Shown here piece by piece: positions 35,546 to 49,518 of a stretch of 64,000 bases of DNA (the first letter of the stretch is position 1; each line of letters begins with the position of its first letter). The stretch comes from Sipunculus nudus (taxonomy: Eukaryota; Annelida; Sipuncula; Golfingiida; Sipunculidae), in contig CM049317.1 in assembly GCA_026874595.1 (NCBI GenBank), positions 39,210,401 through 39,274,400 on the forward strand. The letters run 5' to 3'. The translations under genes were made by a program, and so were the position numbers. The notes beneath the pieces are model-generated. The model searched no databases. It saw nothing but the letters and a program-made list of their open reading frames with translations, and had not been told where the DNA came from.

Positions 35546-38540
35546 CGTAATTGGGGCAAGTTTTGGGGGTGAAATATCTATTGTCATCTATCATATTTGT
35601 ACTTAAATGAAAGAGCAGAACGTCAAGAGTTGTTCTAACATGTGACCAAGATCCTGACTGACGCGTTTGACAGACACCACGCACGTGATCTGAGTGACCT
35701 CCTTATTGTGTCATGTAATGGCACTGGAAAACCATGTTTTACCAATATCATATAATAAGATGAGTATTTATTTTAAATATTAACATATTTTCATAAATAA
35801 AAATCGAAGATACTGTCATATATCATGTCGTATATATATATGTGATGTCTGATTGTTTACTAGTGATCATTTCTGTGCCAAACATTCTATGTACAATCGT
35901 TATCGGGCACAATCGGCCGTGCACAAGAACTGTCAATCATTCTAAGAGACTTTTTGGATTGAAAATAAAATTAATACCGTCTTAACTTAGAAAGAGCCAG
36001 ATAATTTATGGATATAGTTAATTTTCCAGTGTAAAATATAAAGATAATATACTTCATGAAATATTGATGTAATTATTATACGATGTACGTGGAACTGCAC
36101 GCCTACACCTAGATCCTTGAATATGTAAGACAAGACAGTAAGTGACTTATACGCTTGAACAAATATGTATTAATACGGTTTCAACACATACTGAACAGAT
36201 TTTACAAATTTGTATATGTGTAGTACTTTCTGTATATGTATAGGCTACATGTGTACGTGCACGTGTGCGCGCTTTTGTGTGTGCGTGTGTGTGTATATAG
36301 GCCTATATATATATATATACACGTATATAGTATGTGCGTATTATAATTTTCATTAGTGATTGAAAAAAGCACTGTCACTGCCAGTGAAACAGATTTTGGG
36401 AGGAGCTGCAAAACATCCTTAAATATATATGGCACATAGCAAATAAAATTATAAAAATATAACCTATTATATTATGAATTGAAGTAAATAATTTTTTTTT
36501 GGTAATACATGTTTGCCTTTAACAGGCTATTCATTGTTGTAAGGAATAATACTGCGTTAAATGTTTGTACCTTTTAAACATAAAATCTTACCACTAATAC
36601 CAGAACTTATAACTCCTTTTTACATTTCATCCATGTCAATTTCTCAAATCGGTTTCATTCGCTGCCTATATTCATAAAAAATACATACTGTATACCGCAG
36701 ACCACCTGCATATATATTGCATATACCGTGCGCCTGGTATAAACGCCGCTTTATATTGATATCGCTCTCAAAACCCAGTCACCGTGCATGCATGGCCCAG
36801 GGATTAAATATGGAAAATGTGTCTTGGTCATGATAATCCTTTAAAGTCATACGGCGGAGTCAGTCTCAGTCATGATACATGCAGGACAAATGAATAAAAT
36901 GCATTTGCCAATCTTAAATTAGAAGCTTTAGGGTATATAAATAGTGACGGTGACACAGTGAAAGTAAAATATAAAGACCGAAGATGCGGACTTTCGATAT
37001 GCATGCGCATGGTGTATTCAAAATGACGAGAAACCATGCAGGTGGACAAATTAGACTGAAATATAATTGTATCTTTCCATTGCTGTAAGATAAGATTTAA
37101 AAGACGCAGGTATACAAATATATCTATATTGCAAAATGTTTGATGGCTTTGTCTCAAACTTGCCCCTTTCGAAGACCTAAAATACCACAGGGTGTCGGCT
37201 TCTATTTTTACCCACCCGACCTTGTCATTTTCACGTTTGATTGACAGTTTTATTAGCACACGGAAATTTTCCTATCACACAGAAGATTTTAGCGGAAAGA
37301 CAGCACACATCATGTGGCCAACCAGGCGGGGATTCGGAGTGAAAATTACTACTTTAAATTGGCACCTATTACATTAATCAACAAAGGATATCATTTACAA
37401 TGTTCAGGAACCAAACGACATGTATAATTGCAAGGTGTAGGTCATGGTCCGCATCTCTACAGCTGACGGGACTGGTGAATACAAAATAAATAAATAAACA
37501 AACACCCAAGGGATCATAACTTATTAGAAGTTTTTGGAACATTCCAGGCGCTTCTTTAGAATTATTGAATTGTTGCTGCATGTTGTTTTATAATTAACTG
37601 GAACTCTGCATCTCCGTGAAATCACCACCTTGCAGCCTGGGGAGACCGAATGCATTCCTGCTGAAGCTGAAGTTTTATCAGCAGTGCATGACTTCTGCAT
37701 TCTGACTATATGAGGGCTTAAATGTACAAAGTTGCATACGGAGGTTACCAGATTAGATATATGATTTGAAGTTAGGTCTCGTGTATACATCTAGTTAACC
37801 AAGGAATTGTGCGTCTCAAAATTATTAAATAAATTTCCTACTTTTCTTCAAGTGAAGTTGAATTTAATAAATGTAATTATATATTATATTTCCATTTTAT
37901 ATTAATTTCATAATGTAATTATGCTTCATTTAAATGTCGCTGAAATAAAGTGCAAATTGAAGACCTGGATAAGTAAGTGCATAAAGATATGTACGTGCAA
38001 TTTTCCTCTAAGATACCAGAATGTACTGCTATGAAATCATAGTAACTAGGCATAATTTTGATAGGCATTGTTGGACATACGTAGTCCTATATATTTGAAT
38101 AACATAACACATTAAAATGTACTGTGAAAAACATGTTTCTTTGGTGTTACTTCACAGTTTAGTATCGTTTTCCCACGTTTATAAACTTTGGCATTATGTG
38201 CATTGTGCATTATCCCAATAGCACATTTTAAAAACACCTTTCCAACAATAAAAAATATTGATTTTCCGTTACATATTCTTGTTAATAACGATTTGTTTAC
38301 ATTAATGTGCATATATATTATATATGTAATGAATTATTGTTCTACTATCTAAGTACTATCAGTGCTCTCATTGTTTCTGATCCCTGCGGGAAAGAATCCA
38401 TTCTAATGCATATACATAAATTGCATGACGTGAAAGGATGTTTCCAGGAAACTCCAACAAACAACCCCCCCCCCCCCCCAAAAAAAAAAAAAAAGAATAA
38501 TTCGACCGCCAGTCGGCACTGCATCTCATGATGCCTCTTA
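35546..38540. other. Single-copy AT-rich DNA, no gene recognised
   Basis: Holds a TG/TA microsatellite at ~36,265-36,330 and a CpG-richer patch at ~36,720-36,790. Open frames up to 129 codons (36,870-37,259, minus) have no motif I recognise. A C-run followed by an A-run lies at 38,466-38,496. Confidence 0.45.
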
Positions 38541-38544
38541 TAAT

Positions 38545-38645
38545 AAACACGCCAGACTCATTCACATGAACCTTGTCCATTTAAAAGACTTTACAAAGTA
38601 AACACGCCAGACCCAGTCACGTGAACCTTGCCAATGTAAAAGTAG
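38545..38645 (+). repeat. Two-copy 55-bp repeat bordering the satellite
   Basis: AAACACGCCAGAC(T/C)CA, GTGAACCTTG and AATGTAAAAG-type sequence occur at 38,545 and 38,600, offset 55 bp. The second copy ends about 15 bases before the first satellite monomer. Confidence 0.75.
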
Positions 38646-39465
38646 ATGCGATTGGGTTATCAATGTTACCACACCTGCAGGTTTCATATAGCCTCGTCTT
38701 ATGTATGTTATCAATGTTACCATACCTGCAGGTTTCATATAGCCCCATCTTATGTATGTTATCAATGTTACCACACCTGCAGGTTTCATATAGCCCCATC
38801 TTATGTATGTTATCAATGTTACCACACTTGCAGGTTTCATATAGCCTCATCTTATGTATGTTATCAATGTTACCAAATGAGCAGGTTTCATATAGCCCCA
38901 TCTTATGTATGTTATCAATGTTACCACACATGCAGGTTTCATATAGCCTTATCTTATGAATGTAATCAATGTTACCACACCTGCAGGTTTCATATAGCCT
39001 CGTCTTATGTATGTTATCAATGTTACCAAATGAGCAGGTTTCAAATAGCCTCATCTTATGTATGTTATCAATGTTACCACACCTGCAGGTTTCATATAGC
39101 CTCATCTTATGTATGTTAACAATGTTACAAAATGAGGAGGTTTCATATAGCCCCGTCTCATGTATTTTATCAATGTTACCACACCTGCAGGTTTCATATA
39201 GCCTAATCTTATGTATGTTATCAATGTTACCAAATGAGCAGGTTTCAAATAGCCTCATCTTATTTATGTTATCAATGTTACCACACCTGCAGGTTTCATA
39301 TAGCCTCGTCTTATGTATGTTATCAATGTTACCATACCTGCAGGTTTCATATAGCCTCGTCTTATGTATGTTATCAATGTTACCACACCTGCAGGTTTCA
39401 TATAGCCCCATCTTATGTATGTTATCAATGTAACCACACTTGCAGGTTTCATATAGCCTCATCTT

Positions 39466-40886
39466 ATGAATGTTATCAATGTAACCACACATGCAGGTTA
39501 TATAGCCTTATCTTATGAATATAATCAATGTTACCACACCTGCAGGTTTCATATAGCCTCATCTTATGTATGTTATCAATGTTACCAAATGAGCAGGTTT
39601 CAAATAGCCTCATCTTATGTATGTTACCAATGTTACCACACCTGCAGGTTTCATATAGCCTCATCTTATGTATGTTATCAATGTTACCACACCTGCAGGT
39701 TTCATATATTCTCATCTTATGTATGTTATCCATGTTACCACACATGCAGGTTATATAGCCTTATCTTATGAATATAATCAATGTTACCACACCTGCAGGT
39801 TTCATATAGCCTCGTCTTATGTATGTTATCAATGTTGCCAAATGAGCAGGTTTCATATAGCCTCATCTTATGTATGTCATCAATGTTACCACACCTGCAG
39901 GTTTCATATATTCTCATCTTATGTATGTTATCCATGTTACCACACATGCAGGTTATATAGCCTTATCTTATGAATATAATCAATGTTACCACACCTGCAG
40001 GTTTCATATAGCCTCGTCTGATGTATGTTATCAATGTTACCAAATGAGCAGGTTTCAAATAGCCTCATCTTATGTATGTTATCAATGTAACCACACCTGC
40101 AGGTTTCATATAGCCTCATCTTATGTATGTTATCAATGTTACCCGATTGCAGGTTTCATATAGCCTCATCTTATGTATGTTATCAATGTTTCCACACATG
40201 GAGGTTTCATATAGCCTTATCATATGAATGTAATCAATGTTACCACACCTGCAGGTTTCATATAGCCTCGCCTTATGTATGTTATCAATGTAACCACACC
40301 TGCAGGTTACATATAGCCTCGTCTTATGTATGTTATCAATGTTACCACACCTGCAGGTTTCATATAGCCTCATCTTATGTATGTTATCAATGTTACAAAA
40401 TGAGCAGGTTTCATATAGCCCCATCTTATGTATGTTATCAATGTTACCACACTTGCAGGTTTCATATAGCCTCATCTTATGTATGTAATCAATGTTACCA
40501 CACATGCAGGTTTCATATAGCCTTCTCTTATGAATGTAATCAATGTAACCACACCTGCAGGTTTCATATAGCCTCGTCTTATGTATGTTATCAATGTTAC
40601 CACACCTGCAGGTTTCATATAGCCTCGTGTTATGTATGTAATCAATGTTACCAGAGGAGCAGGTTTCAAATAGCCTCATCTTATGTATGTTATCAATGTT
40701 ACCACACCTGCAGGTTTCATATAGCCTCATCTTATGTATGTTATCAATGTAACCACACCTGCAGGTTTCATATAGCCTCATCTTATGTATGTTATCAATG
40801 TTACCAAAGGAGCAGGTTTCAAATAGCCTCATCTTATGTATGTTATCAATGTAACCACATCTGCAGGTTTCATATAGCCTCATCTT
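39466..40886. repeat. Higher-order repeat block I (28 monomers)
   Basis: Marker variants recur at a fixed offset in the next block: the TTCCACACATGGAGG monomer at 40,191 is found at 41,613 and 43,035 (1,422 bp each). A 1-bp deletion at ~40,143 (ACCCGATTGCAGG) is private to this block. 28 x 51 minus three 2-bp deletions gives 1,422. Confidence 0.85.
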
Positions 40887-42308
40887 ATGAATGTTATCAA
40901 TGTAACCACACATGCAGGTTATATAGCCTTATCTTATGAATATAATCAATGTTACCACACCTGCAGGTTTCATATAGCCTCATCTTATGTATGTTATCAA
41001 TGTTACCAAATGAGCAGGTTTCAAATAGCCTCATCTTATGTATGTTACCAATGTTACCACACCTGCAGGTTTCATATAGCCTCATCTTATGTATGTTATC
41101 AATGTTACCACACCTGCAGGTTTCATATATTCTCATCTTATGTATGTTATCCATGTTACCACACATGCAGGTTATATAGCCTTATCTTATGAATATAATC
41201 AATGTTACCACACCTGCAGGTTTCATATAGCCTCATCTTATGTATGTTATCAATGTTACCAAATGAGCAGGTTTCATATAGCCTCATCTTATGTATGTCA
41301 TCAATGTTACCACACCTGCAGGTTTCATATATTCTCATCTTATGTATGTTATCCATGTCACCACACATGCAGGTTATATAGCCTTATCTTATGAATATAA
41401 TCAATGTTACCACACCTGCAGGTTTCATATAGCCTCGTCTTATGTATGTTATCAATGTTACCAAATGAGCAGGTTTCAAATAGCCTCATCTTATGTATGT
41501 TATCAATGTAACCACACCTGCAGGTTTCATATAGCCTCATCTTATGTATGTTATCAATGTTACCACACCTGCAGGTTTCATATAGCCTCATCTTATGTAT
41601 GTTATCAATGTTTCCACACATGGAGGTTTCATATAGCCTTATCATATGAATGTAATCAATGTTACCACACCTGCAGGTTTCATATAGCCTCGCCTTATGT
41701 ATGTTATCAATGTAACCACACCTGCAGGTTTCATATAGCCTCATCTTATGTATGTTATCAATGTTACCACACCTGCAGGTTTCATATAGCCTCATCTTAT
41801 GTATGTTATCAATGTTACAAAATGAGCAGGTTTCATATAGCCCCATCTTATGTATGTTATCAATGTTACCACACTTGCAGGTTTCATATAGCCTCATCTT
41901 ATGTATGTAATCAATGTTACCACACATGCAGGTTTCATATAGCCTTCTCTTATGAATGTAATCAATGTAACCACACCTGCAGGTTTCATATAGCCTCGTC
42001 TTATGTATGTTATCAATGTTACCACACCTGCAGGTTTCATATAGCCTCGTGTTATGTATGTAATCAATGTTACCAGAGGAGCAGGTTTCAAATAGCCTCA
42101 TCTTATGTATGTTATCAATGTTACCACACCTGCAGGTTTCATATAGCCTCATCTTATGTATGTTATCAATGTAACCACACCTGCAGGTTTCATATAGCCT
42201 CATCTTATGTATGTTATCAATGTTACCAAAGGAGCAGGTTTCAAATAGCCTCATCTTATGTATGTTATCAATGTAACCACATCTGCAGGTTTCATATAGC
42301 CTCATCTT
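40887..42308. repeat. Higher-order repeat block II (28 monomers, 1,422 bp)
   Basis: Shares the monomer order and nearly all variants with blocks I and III, including ACCAGAGGAGCAGG at ~42,071 (block I: ~40,650). Confidence 0.85.
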
Positions 42309-43690
42309 ATGAATGTTATCAATGTAACCACACATGCAGGTTATATAGCCTTATCTTATGAATATAATCAATGTTACCACACCTGCAGGTTTCATATAGC
42401 CTCATCTTATGTATGTTATCAATGTTACCAAATGAGCAGGTTTTAAATAGCCTCATCTTATGTATGTTACCAATGTTACCACACCTGCAGGTTTCATATA
42501 GCCTCATCTTATGTATGTTATCAATGTTACCACACCTGCAGGTTTCATATATTCTCATCTTATGTATGTTATCCATGTTACCACACATGCAGGTTATATA
42601 GCCTTATCTTATGAATATAATCAATGTTACCACACCTGCAGGTTTCATATAGCCTCATCTTATGTATGTTATCAATGTTACCAAATGAGCAGGTTTCATA
42701 TAGCCTCATCTTATGTATGTCATCAATGTTACCACACCTGCAGGTTTCATATATTCTCATCTTATGTATGTTATCCATGTTACCACACATGCAGGTTATA
42801 TAGCCTTATCTTATGAATATAATCAATGTTACCACACCTGCAGATTTCATATAGCCTCGTCTTATGTATGTTATCAATGTTACCAAATGAGCAGGTTTCA
42901 AATAGCCTCATCTTATGTATGTTATCAATGTAACCACACCTGCAGGTTTCATATAGCCTCATCTTATGTATGTTATCAATGTTACCACACCTGCAGGTTT
43001 CATATAGCCTCATCTTATGTATGTTATCAATGTTTCCACACATGGAGGTTTCATATAGCCTTATCATATGAATGTAATCAATGTTACCACACCTGCAGGT
43101 TTCATATAGCCTCGCCTTATGTATGTTATCAATGTAACCACACCTGCAGGTTTCATATAGCCTCATCTTATGTATGTTATCAATGTTACCACACCTGCAG
43201 GTTTCATATAGCCTCATCTTATGTATGTTATCAATGTTACAAAATGAGCAGGTTTCATATAGCCCCATCTTATGTATGTTATCAATGTTACCACACTTGC
43301 AGGTTTCATATAGCCTCATCTTATGTATGTTATCAATGTTACCACACATGCAGGTTTCATTTAGCCTTATCTTATGAATGTAATCAATGTAACCACACCT
43401 GCAGGTTTCATATAGCCTCATCTTATGTATGTTATCAATGTTACCACACCTGCAGGTTTCATATAGCCTCGTGTTATGTATGTAATCAATGTTACCAAAG
43501 GAGCAGGTTTCAAATAGCCTCATCTTATGTATGTTATCAATGTTACCACACCTGCAGGTTTCATATAGCCTCATCTTATGTATGTTATCAATGTAACCAC
43601 ACCTGCAGGATTCATATAGCCTCATCTTATGTATGTTATCAATGTTACCAAAGGAGCAGGTTTCAAATAGCCTCATCTTATGTATGTTAT
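42309..43690. repeat. Higher-order repeat block III
   Basis: Follows block II in register to about 43,690, where the last monomers differ (ACCACTCCTGCAGG, ACCACACCTCCAGG). Loss of register marks the end of the 28-mer expansion. Confidence 0.8.
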
Positions 43691-45012
43691 CAATGTAACC
43701 ACTCCTGCAGGTTTCAAATAGCCTCATCTTATGTATGTTATCAATGTAACCACACCTCCAGGTTTCATATAGCCTCGTCTTATGTATGTTATCAATGTTA
43801 CCACACCTGCAGGTTTCATATAGCCTCATCTTATGTATGTTATCAATGTTACCACACCTGCAGGTTTCATATCGCCTTATCTTATGATTGTAATCAATGT
43901 AACCACACCTGCAGGTTTCATATAGCCTCGTCTTATGTATGTTATCAATGTTTCCACACATGCAGGTTATATAGCCTTATCTTATGTATGTTATCAATGT
44001 TACCACACCTGCAGGTTTCATATAGCCTCATCTTATGTATGTTATCAATGTTACCACACATGCAGGTTATATAGCCTTATCTTATGAATATAATCAATGT
44101 TACCACACCTGCAGGTTTCATATAGCCTCATCTTATGTATGTTATCAATGTTACCAAATATACAGGTTTCAAATAGCCTTATCTTATGTATGTTATCAAT
44201 GTTACCAAATGAGCAGGTTTCATATAGCCTCATCTTATGTATGTTATCAATGTTACCACACCTGCAGGTTTCATATAGCCTCATCTTATGTATGTTATCA
44301 ATGTTACCACATCTGCAGGTTTCATATAGCCTCATCTTATGTATGTTATCAATGTTACCACACATGCAGGTTATATAGCCTTATCTTATGAATGTAATCA
44401 ATGTTACCACACCTACAGGTTTCATAAAGCCTCGTCTTATGTATGTTATCAATGTTACCAAAGGAGCAGGTTTCAAATAGCCTCATCTTATGTATGTTAT
44501 CAATGTAACCACACCTGCAGGTTTCATATAGCCTCTTCTTATGTATGTTATCAATGTAACCACACCTGCAGGTTTCATATAGCCTCATCTTATGTATGTT
44601 ATCAATGTAACCACACCTGCAGGTTTCATATAGCCTCATCTTATGTATGTTATCAATGTAACCGCACCTGCAGGTTTCATATAGCCTCGTCTTATGTATG
44701 TTATCAATGTTACCACACCTGCAGGTTTCATATAGCCTCATCTTATGTATGTTATCAATGTTACCACACCTGCAGGTTTCATATAGCCTTATCTTATGAT
44801 TGTAATCAATGTAACCACACCTACAGGTTTCATAAAGCCTCGTCTTATGTATGTTATCAATGTTACCAAAGGAGCAGGTTTCAAATAGCCTCATCTTATG
44901 TATGTTATCAATGTAACCACACCTGCAGGTTTCATATAGCCTCTTCTTATGTATGTTATCAATGTTACCAAACCTGCAGGTTTCATATAGCCTCATCTTA
45001 TGAATGTAATCA

Positions 45013-46017
45013 ATGTTACCACACCTGCAGGTTTCATATAGCCTCGTCTTATGTATGTTATCAATGTTACCACACCTGCAGGTTTCATATAGCCTCATCT
45101 TATGTATGTTATCAATGTTACCACACCTGCAGGTTTCATATAGCCTCATCTTATGTATGTTAACAATGTTACAACATGAGGAGGTTTCATATAGCCCCGT
45201 CTCATGTATTTTATCAATGTTACCACACCTGCAGGTTTCATATAGCCTAATCTTATGTATGTTATCAATGTTACCAAATGAGCAGGTTTCAAATAGCCTC
45301 ATCTTATTTATGTTATCAATGTTACCACACCTGCAGGTTTCATATAGCCTCGTCTTATGTATGTTATCAATGTTACCATACCTGCAGGTTTCATATAGCC
45401 TCGTCTTATGTATGTTATCAATGTTACCACACCTGCAGGTTTCATATAGCCCCATCTTATGTATGTTATCAATGTAACCACACTTGCAGGTTTCATATAG
45501 CCTCATCTTATGAATGTTATCAATGTAACCACACATGCAGGTTATATAGCCTTATCTTATGAATATAATCAATGTTACTACACCTGCAGGTTTCATATAG
45601 CCTCATCTTATGTATGTTATCAATGTTACCAAATGAGCAGGTTTCAAATAGCCTCATCTTATGTATGTTACCAATGTTACCACACCTGCAGGTTTCATAT
45701 AGCCTCATCTTATGTATGTTATCAATGTTACCACACCTGCAGGTTTCATATATTCTCATCTTATGTATGTTATCCATGTTACCACACCTGCAGGTTATAA
45801 AGCCTTATCTTATGAATATAATCAATGTTACCACACCTGCAGGTTTCATATAGCCTCGTCTTATGTATGTTATCAATGTTACCAAATGAGCAGGTTTCAT
45901 ATAGCCTCATCTTATGTATGTCATCAATGTTACCACACCTGCAGGTTTCATATATTCTCATCCTGTGTATGTTATCCATGTTACCACACATGCAGGTTAT
46001 ATAGCCTTATCTTATGA
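45013..46017. repeat. Long-range copy of 38,969-39,973 inside the satellite
   Basis: The rare monomers GAGGAGGTTTCATATAGCCC with CGTCTCATGTATTTTATC (39,130 and 45,174) and CTTATTTATG (39,260 and 45,304) recur at an offset of 6,044 bp, as do the 49-bp variants at 39,494 and 45,538. Confidence 0.8.
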
Positions 46018-46978
46018 ATATAATCAATGTTACCACACCTGCAGGTTTCATATAGCCTCGTCTTATGTATGTTATCAATGTTACCACACCTGCAGGTTTC
46101 ATATAGCCTCGTGTTATGTATGTAATCAATGTTACCAAAGGAGCAGGTTTCAAATAGCCTCATCTTATGTATGTTATCAATGTTACCACACCTGCAGGTT
46201 TCATATAGCCTCATCTTATGTATGTTATCAATGTAACCACACCTGCAGGTTTCATATAGCCTCATCTTATGTATGTTATCAATGTTACCAAAGGAGCAGG
46301 TTTCAAATAGCCTCATCTTATGTATGTTATCAATGTAACCACACCTGCAGGTTTCATATAGCCTCATCTTATGAATGTTATCAATGTAACCACACATGCA
46401 GGTTATATAGCCTTATCTTATGAACATAATCAATGTTACCACACCTGCAGGTTTCATATAGCCTCATCTTATGTATGTTATCAATGTTACCAAATGAGCA
46501 GGTTTCAAATAGCCTCATCTTATGTATGTTACCAATGTTACCACACCTGCAGGTTTCATATAGCCTCATCTTATGTATGTTATCAATGTTACCACATCTG
46601 CAGGTTTCATATATTCTCATCTTATGTATGTTATCCAGGTTACCACACATGCAGGTGATATAGCCTTATCTTATGAATATAATCAATGTTACCACACCTG
46701 CAGGTTTCATATAGCCTCATCTTATGTATGTTATCAATGTAACCACACCTGCAGGTTTCATATAGCCTCATCTTATGTATGTTATCAATGTAACCACACC
46801 TGCAGGTTTCATATAGCCTCGTCTTATGTATGTTATCAATGTTACCACACCTGCAGGTTTCATATAGCCTCATCTTATGTATGTTATCAATTCTACCACA
46901 CCTGCAGGTTTCATATAGCCTTATCTTATGATTGTAATCAATGTAACCACACCTGCAGGTTTCATATAGCCTCGTCTT

Positions 46979-47335
46979 ATGTATGTTTTCAATGTTTCCA
47001 CACATGCAGGTTATATAGCCTTATCTTATGAATATAATCAATGTTACCACACCTGCATGTTTCATATAGCCTCATCTTATGTATGTTATCAATGTTACCA
47101 AATAAACAGGTTTCAAATAGCCTCATCTTATGTATGTTATCAATGTTACCAAATGAGCAGGTTTCATATAGCCTCATCTTATGTATGTTATCAATGTTAC
47201 CACACCTGCAGGTTTCATATAGCCTCATCTTATGTATGTTATCAATGTTACCACATCTGCAGGTTTCATATAGCCTCATCTTATGTATGTTATCAATGTT
47301 ACCACACATGCAGGTTATATAGCCTTATCTCATGA
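46979..47335. repeat. Copy of 44,035-44,391 inside the satellite (offset 2,944 bp)
   Basis: Both segments run through a 49-bp variant, an AAATA(T/A)ACAGG monomer and the same succession of variants. A third related segment starts at 49,013. Confidence 0.75.
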
Positions 47336-49518
47336 ATGTAATCAATGTTACCACACCTACAGGTTTCATATAGCCTCGTCTTATGTATGTTATCAATGTT
47401 ACCAAAGGAGCAGGTTTCAAATAGCCTCATCTTATGTATGTTATCAATGTAACCACACCTGCAGGTTTCATATAGCCTCATCTTATGTATGTTATCAATG
47501 TAACCACACCTGCAGGTTTCATATAGCCTCGTCTTATGTATGTTATCAATGTTACCACACCTGCAGGTTTCATATAGCCTCATCTTATGTATTATATCAA
47601 TGTAACCACACCTGCAGGTTTCATATAGCCTCATCTTATGTATGTTATCAATGTAACCACACCTGCAGGTTTCATATAGCCTCGTCTTATGTATGTTATC
47701 AATGTTACCACACCTGCAGGTTTCATATAGCCTCATCTTATGTATGTTATCAATGTAACCACACCTGCAGGTTTCATATAGCCTCATCTTATGTATGTTA
47801 TCAATGTAACCACACCTGCAGGTTTCATATAGCCTCGTCTTATGAATGTAATCAATGTTACCACACCTGCAGGTTTCATATTGCCTCGTCTTATGTATGT
47901 TATCAATGTTACCACACCTGCAGGTTTCATATAGCCTCGTCTTATGTATGTTATCAATGTAACCACACCTGCAGGTTTCATATAGCCTCATCTTATGTAT
48001 GTTATCAATGTAACCACACCTGCAGGTTTCATATAGCCTCGTCTTATGTATGTTATCAATGTTACCACACCTGCAGGTTTCATATAGCCTCATCTTAAGT
48101 ATGTTATCAATGTTACCACACATGCAGGTTATATAGCCTTATCTTATGAATATAATCAATGTTACCACACCTGCAGGTTTCATATAACCTCATCTTATGT
48201 ATGTTATCAATGTTACCAAATGAGAAGGTTTCAAATAGCCTCATCTGATGTATGTTATTAATGTTACCACACCTGCAGGTTTCATATAGCCTCATCTTAT
48301 GTATGTTATCAATGTTACCACACCTGCAGGTTTCATAAAACCTCATCTTATGTATGTTATCAATGTTACAAAATGAGCAGGTTTCAAATAGCCTCATCTT
48401 ATGTATGTTATCAATGTTACCACACCTGCAGGTTTCATATAGCCTCATCTTATGTATGTTATCAATGTTACCACACCTGCAGGTTTCATATAGCCTCATC
48501 TTATGTATGTTATCAATGTTACCACACCTGCAGGTTTCATATAGCCTCATCTTATGTATGTTATCAATGTTACCAAATGAGCAGATTTCAAATAGCCTCA
48601 TCTTATGTATGTTATCAATGTTACAACACCTGCAGGTTTCATATAGCCTCATCTTATGTATGTTATCAATGTTACTACACCTGCAGGTTTCATATAGCCT
48701 CATCTTATGTATGTTATCAATGTTACCACACCTGCAGGTTTCAAATAGCCTCATCTTATGTATGTTATCAATGTTACCACACCTGCAGGTTTCATATAGC
48801 CTCATCTTATGTATGTTATCAATGTTACCTCACCTGCAGGTTTCATATAGCCTCATCTTATGTATGTTATCAATGTTACCAAATGAGCAGGTTTCAAATA
48901 GCCTCATCTTATGCATGTTATCAATGTTACCCAACCTGCAGGTTTCAAATAGCCGCATCTTATATATGTTATCAATGTTACCACACCTGCAGGTTTCATA
49001 TAGCCTCATCTTATGTATGTTATCTATGTTACCACACATGCAGGTTATATAGCCTTATCTTATGAATATAATCAATGTTACCACACCTGCAGGTTTCATA
49101 TAGCCTCATCTTATGTATGTTATCAATGTTACCAAATAAACAGGTTTCAAATAGCCTCATCTTATGTATGTTATTAATGTTACCAAATGAGCAGGTTTCA
49201 TATAGCCTCATCTTATGTATGTTATCAATGTTACCACACCTGCAGGTTTCATATAGCCTCATCTTATGTATGTTATCAATGTTACCACATCTGCAGGTTT
49301 CATATAGCCTCATCTTATGTATGTTGTCAATGTTACCACACCTGCAGGTTTCATATAGCCTCATCTTATGTATGTTATCAATGTAACCACACCTGCAGGT
49401 TTCATATAGCCTCATCTTATGTATGTTATCAATGTAACAACACCTGCAGGTTTCATATAGCCTCATCTTATGTATGTTATCAAAGTTACCACACCTGCAG
49501 GATTCATATAGCCTCATC

